In this document: positions 33,990 through 36,833 of the stretch, piece by piece
How positions within the stretch are numbered: the first letter of the stretch is position 1
Layout of the letters: every line of letters starts with the position of its first letter
IMG/VR virus record: IMGVR_UViG_3300034120_000261
Coordinates: 1 to 36,833 of that record
From: a virus
DNA length: 36,833 nucleotides
Direction: 5' to 3' (one strand)
The notes under the pieces: model-generated
Database searches by the model: none
The model's input: only the letters and a program-made list of their open reading frames with translations
What the model was told of the DNA's origin: nothing
Position numbers and translations under genes: made by a program

Positions 33990-36083
33990 TCAACTCGTCA
34001 AACTTTGTAATTCAGCGTCGGTCAGGCGCCGGGGGGTGTAGGTGATGCGGCGGATGTAGCCGTTAGCGATTGAAGCGGCGGTAGGAACCGAGTTTTGACC
34101 CAAATACAAAGCGGCAATTCCAGTAGGCAAAGAACTTGCAGCAGTTACAGGCGATCTGCCGTTCACACAAATTGTTGCGCCATCCGAACCATATGCACCT
34201 GCCAACTTTGCATTAACACCAAGCACGTCTATCGTATCCGAAGCATTTACAGTCACACCGCCAGTCAAAATTCTGGCTCTTGTACTAGTTGCAGATCTAG
34301 CTTCAACAGAAAAAAGATTTGTTACGCCGCTGTCAGCAAAATAACCAAAGACTCTTGCCGTCGTTCCACTTATGTTGTTGACCACAGTTCCTTCGGTAAA
34401 CAACGTCCCCTCTGTCGCATTGTACCAAGGCGACAGCGTACCGATACTCGCAATATCAGCCGATCTGGTAGTGGCTGCGGTGGTGGTGGGGATGTATGAG
34501 GTTGCAAACGCTCCGGCTTCTAGTTGGGCGCCCCAGATGTAGATGCCAGAGGTGCCGTCGCCGGTGTATGAATACGTTTGGCTGTCGTCAGTAAGAGCAA
34601 AAAGCGCAACCGTCGTCCCTGTCGTTGTATACGAGTAAGTCATTGCAATTCGCCACCAACCATTGCCAACGGAAGTCGCCGTGGTTGTTGATACATTGCT
34701 GGTGGTAGCTGGTCTTGTCGGAGGCAACAATGATCCGGTGTCCAGATCAATCATTACGCCGTTATAGTTTGTTGAGTCTCTGCGGCCAAAAAGTTGAAAA
34801 TATTTTCTTTCCGCTTTTTTAACATAAACGGAAATCGTGTAGCTTTGAGTTGTTGCTGACAACGATTGAGAAATTGTATGTGCACTAGTTGCAGTATCTT
34901 CAACTAATTTATCGCCAGTCAGTGTTCCATCAGGAGATGCAATAGCATTAGCTGTAATGCTCGATGCGGTTTTCGACCACGCCGCATTATCAAACTGCTC
35001 GCTGTACGTCAGACTATTCGTCCGCTGCTCCTCTATCAACAGCCCCTGTGCCACCAGTGTGGAAGGGTTGTAGTCGAACCGAGGGCCGTACACCACTGCG
35101 GTGGTGGTGGGAGTGTAGTCGAGAGGGTTGGGGCCAACTGCTAACTGAGCGCCCCAGATGTAAATCTGTTTATTAGTGCCGGTATAGGACTCAAGCCCTC
35201 GTAGACCAGCAGTAAACGTCGTGCTGTCAGTCGCCATACCTATACGATTGGCACCTGTTGCTGATGTAGTCCCCGGTACAAATGTAATCGTGCAGCGGTA
35301 CCAACTATTACCGACATTAGTAATGCTCGATGAGGTTGTTGACCAACCAGCCCCTGATGAACTTGTAGCACCAACAGCGCCAGCAACTAAATCAAACTTA
35401 GCACTTGCCCAACTATTGGTTCCAGTCGAACAAGCCAAAATTACATATTGACGATCAATATTCTTAAAAAACGCTGATAACGTATAAGTTGTTCCAGATG
35501 TAATTGATACATTTTGAGCAATGTCATGCGTTGCGGTGCTTGTCCCATCATCAAGCGTATCCGCTGTTGTTGTTCCGTCTGGCGCAACTGCGGTGTTTGT
35601 GGTTTCTGTTGTGTTGCCATTAGTCCAAGTTGTAGAAAAATCCTGACTCTGCAACAGCAGATTATGCGGGGCATATTCCAGTTGCCCTGTTGGGCTGTAT
35701 CTGGTGGCGTTGGATGCTCGGCTGAAGGTGATAAGGCTAGAGAATGTTGTCTGGGTGAGATTCCCAGAAACATCATCTACAAGATAGTAGCCCGGCTGAA
35801 CCCCCGGCACACCGCTTGATGGGATGGTGTAATCCAAGTACAGACTTGGTTCATACGGCGCTATGTAGTAGTCAACGCCGTTGCTTGACTTAACTAAAAA
35901 CGAAACTGTGTAGGCTGTTCCAGAGCTATCTTGAACGACTTGATAGACCAGATACGCTATGCCGCTGCTAGTCAACACAATCCACGGCGGCCCAGGATCA
36001 AAAGACGAAAGATCCGTTGCCAAAGTGGCGACGGGCCTAAGACCTAAGCTTAGGCCATTGCGGATGGGTATGCCAAAGCTCAT
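33990..36083 (-). CDS. Large tail fibre with two carbohydrate-binding-like modules and LamG-like end
   Basis: 697 residues. N-terminal 75 residues carry SSGTAYTVSFLVKSSNGVDYYI. Residues about 80-140 (PSLYLDYT ... NATRYSPTG) are shared with the truncated fibre at the left edge. Two beta-sandwich modules follow: NLLLQSQDFSTTWT ... YIWGAQLAVG and NSLTYSEQFDNAAWSK ... YIWGAQLEAG. Both contain APDGT/SPDGT, a Y-x-F/V-K strand and WYR/WWR. The last part (TLSPWYNATEGTLFTEG ... RRITYTPRRLTDAELQSL) is a LamG/concanavalin-like domain. This layout is usual in receptor-binding fibres that touch sugars. It starts at an ATGA overlap with the small spike-like gene. Confidence 0.8.
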   Translation of the reverse strand: MSFGIPIRNGLSLGLRPVATLATDLSSFDPGPPWIVLTSSGIAYLVYQVVQDSSGTAYTVSFLVKSSNGVDYYIAPYEPSLYLDYTIPSSGVPGVQPGYYLVDDVSGNLTQTTFSSLITFSRASNATRYSPTGQLEYAPHNLLLQSQDFSTTWTNGNTTETTNTAVAPDGTTTADTLDDGTSTATHDIAQNVSITSGTTYTLSAFFKNIDRQYVILACSTGTNSWASAKFDLVAGAVGATSSSGAGWSTTSSSITNVGNSWYRCTITFVPGTTSATGANRIGMATDSTTFTAGLRGLESYTGTNKQIYIWGAQLAVGPNPLDYTPTTTAVVYGPRFDYNPSTLVAQGLLIEEQRTNSLTYSEQFDNAAWSKTASSITANAIASPDGTLTGDKLVEDTATSAHTISQSLSATTQSYTISVYVKKAERKYFQLFGRRDSTNYNGVMIDLDTGSLLPPTRPATTSNVSTTTATSVGNGWWRIAMTYSYTTTGTTVALFALTDDSQTYSYTGDGTSGIYIWGAQLEAGAFATSYIPTTTAATTRSADIASIGTLSPWYNATEGTLFTEGTVVNNISGTTARVFGYFADSGVTNLFSVEARSATSTRARILTGGVTVNASDTIDVLGVNAKLAGAYGSDGATICVNGRSPVTAASSLPTGIAALYLGQNSVPTAASIANGYIRRITYTPRRLTDAELQSLTS
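35689..35795. repeat. 107-bp exact direct repeat, copy 2
   Basis: Identical to window bases 1-107, in the same frame of the large fibre gene. Sequence flanking it on the right (35796 on) diverges from base 108 on. The opposite flank of copy 1 is outside the window. Confidence 0.97.
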
Positions 36084-36382
36084 CGGATATTGATGGGTTT
36101 AGCGTAGAGGGTGCCAGCGCTGCCAATCTGGATTGCACTGACCCGCCACGGAGCGCCCGTACCTTGCGGCACGATAAACGGAATCGGCGTATTGGCAGGG
36201 ATGGGTGTTGAGCTGGTAGTCGCAGTCACACCTTCGCCTATTACGACGTACGCAGCGGTTGTTGACCAAACCACCACGCCTTGCGGTCCTGCTGGCCAAG
36301 CGGTCGTCGACCCCGCTGTGCCCGTGTAAGACGCCGTATAGGCGGGGTAGTTGGCATCAGCAAGAGGATTTAGCAGTTCCAT
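36080..36382 (-). CDS. Small spike-like protein upstream of large fibre
   Basis: 100 residues, MELLNPLADANYPAYTASYT. Includes PAGPQGVVVWSTTAAYVVIGEG, STPIPANTPIPFIVPQGTGAPWRVSAIQIGSAGTLYAKP. Beta-rich. The pattern (QGV.V.sT..ayv.iG......pIPA.TPi.f.vP.GtG..W.VSAi......GtlYa) is typical of small podovirus tail proteins just before fibres. It corresponds in position to the RCAP_Rcc01079-like protein before the other fibre. Confidence 0.7.
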   Translation of the reverse strand: MELLNPLADANYPAYTASYTGTAGSTTAWPAGPQGVVVWSTTAAYVVIGEGVTATTSSTPIPANTPIPFIVPQGTGAPWRVSAIQIGSAGTLYAKPINIR

Positions 36383-36391
36383 AACGCGCCC

Positions 36392-36754
36392 TTACGCAAG
36401 GAATTTCAGTTTATAGAGCGTCGATAGATACTGCCCGACGATCTCGTCAATGATGTTCTGGAGCGGCGTGTCGTCCTTCTCACACACCTTGTACCGCATC
36501 TCTTCGATGTCCGCAAGCGAGTCTTTGAGAAACTCAATGACGTCTGTCGTCTTCTTGGCTGACATCAGCGTGATTGGCCCGATCAGCCCGTGCCGGCCTT
36601 GATACGCTTCGGCAAACTTGTCGGCAAGGTCAACGATGTTGTCGTAAAACTCGTTCAGCGCAACGTGCTTGGCGTACGACCTCGTATTAAGATGCACCGA
36701 GTGCGTCACATCACGCGCTAGGAACAAGGTGCCGATAAAGTCTGCGCAGCTCAT
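36392..36754 (-). CDS. Four-helix (Dps/ferritin-like) phage protein, DUF5856-like
   Basis: 120 residues, helical: LFLARDVTHSVHLNTRSYAKHVALNEFYDNIVDLADKFAEAYQG (in parts: SYAKHVALNEFYDNIVDLA), IEFLKDSLADIEEMRYKVCE, DEIVGQYLSTLYKLKFL. H..t.sya.H.aLneFYd.i...aD.f.EayqG.hG with an acidic third helix resembles Dps-like bundles carried by many aquatic phages, known as DUF5856-like. A metal-binding role is suggested but the full ligand set cannot be confirmed. ATGA overlap with the partial gene upstream. Confidence 0.65.
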   Translation of the reverse strand: MSCADFIGTLFLARDVTHSVHLNTRSYAKHVALNEFYDNIVDLADKFAEAYQGRHGLIGPITLMSAKKTTDVIEFLKDSLADIEEMRYKVCEKDDTPLQNIIDEIVGQYLSTLYKLKFLA

Positions 36755-36833
36755 TGTGTCATACCCATTTGTTGAGCAACCACCATGTCGCCAGCCGTCA
36801 TGACATCTTTCAGCGTCTGCATGACAACATCTT
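36751..36833 (-). CDS. C-terminal end of a gene cut by the right window edge
   Basis: Only the last 26 codons are present, reading DVVMQTLKDVMTAGDMVVAQ and ending QMGMTQ. Its TGA overlaps the ATG of the Dps-like gene (ATGA), which confirms the frame. Too little for a functional call; the start lies beyond the window. Confidence 0.7.
   Translation of the reverse strand, partial: DVVMQTLKDVMTAGDMVVAQQMGMTQ

Noticed and set aside
1-36833. CRISPR array, tRNA or rRNA genes, insertion sequence, integrase with attachment site
   Set aside because: I looked for regularly spaced repeats, cloverleaf patterns, transposase or tyrosine/serine recombinase motifs and found none; absence by eye is not proof for tRNAs.

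Overview
The window is most of the genome of a tailed, short-tailed (podovirus-like) phage of a Gram-negative bacterium. The evidence is a complete virion gene set (terminase, P22-like portal, scaffold, SU10-like coat, gp10-like tail closure protein, fibres), a GH108 muramidase lysis cassette, and lambdoid-style accessory genes (NinB, YbcO-like nuclease, ERF/YqaJ recombination pair, DUF1376 replication protein, Q-like antiterminator). I see no integrase, large CI-type repressor, tRNA or rRNA gene. The host is probably a proteobacterium, perhaps a freshwater betaproteobacterium; that is only an impression from gene types and balanced base composition.

Layout. A divergent control region near 19.80-19.87 kb carries a 13-bp palindrome and candidate promoters facing both ways. 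Rightward from it (19.9-22.5 kb, + strand) is a short early operon: small proteins, ERF annealing protein, winged-helix protein, YqaJ exonuclease. Leftward (minus strand, 19.78 to 15.1 kb) is a long early/middle operon: YdaS/Cro-like regulator, nuclease-like protein, NinB, YbcO-like nuclease, a secreted six-cysteine peptide, replication genes, zinc-ribbon proteins and the Q-like antiterminator. From 15.1 to 10.2 kb lies an accessory island with two glycosyltransferases, several small conserved proteins, a 2-oxoglutarate/Fe(II) oxygenase, a ParB-like protein and an ABC-ATPase/GNAT fusion. From 10.2 kb down to position 1 come terminase, portal, scaffold, coat, adaptor and tail genes.

The right part (36.8 to 22.5 kb, also minus strand) continues the virion operon: fibre genes, gp10-like protein, C1q-like protein, putative ejection proteins, collar-domain protein, then lysis. 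Virion genes run off the left edge and on from the right edge in the same direction, so the molecule is most simply circular or circularly permuted, opened inside the tail-fibre region. The first 107 bases are an exact copy of 35689-35795 inside the second fibre gene, which suggests that the left edge is an assembly break at a repeat.

Most genes are packed with ATGA/TGATG overlaps. Several pairs overlap by 60-120 bp in different frames. The most interesting stretch is the AT-rich ABC-ATPase/GNAT gene, whose AT-rich segment begins inside the neighbouring ParB-like gene. With the oxygenase and glycosyltransferases nearby, it may be part of a DNA- or virion-modification system.
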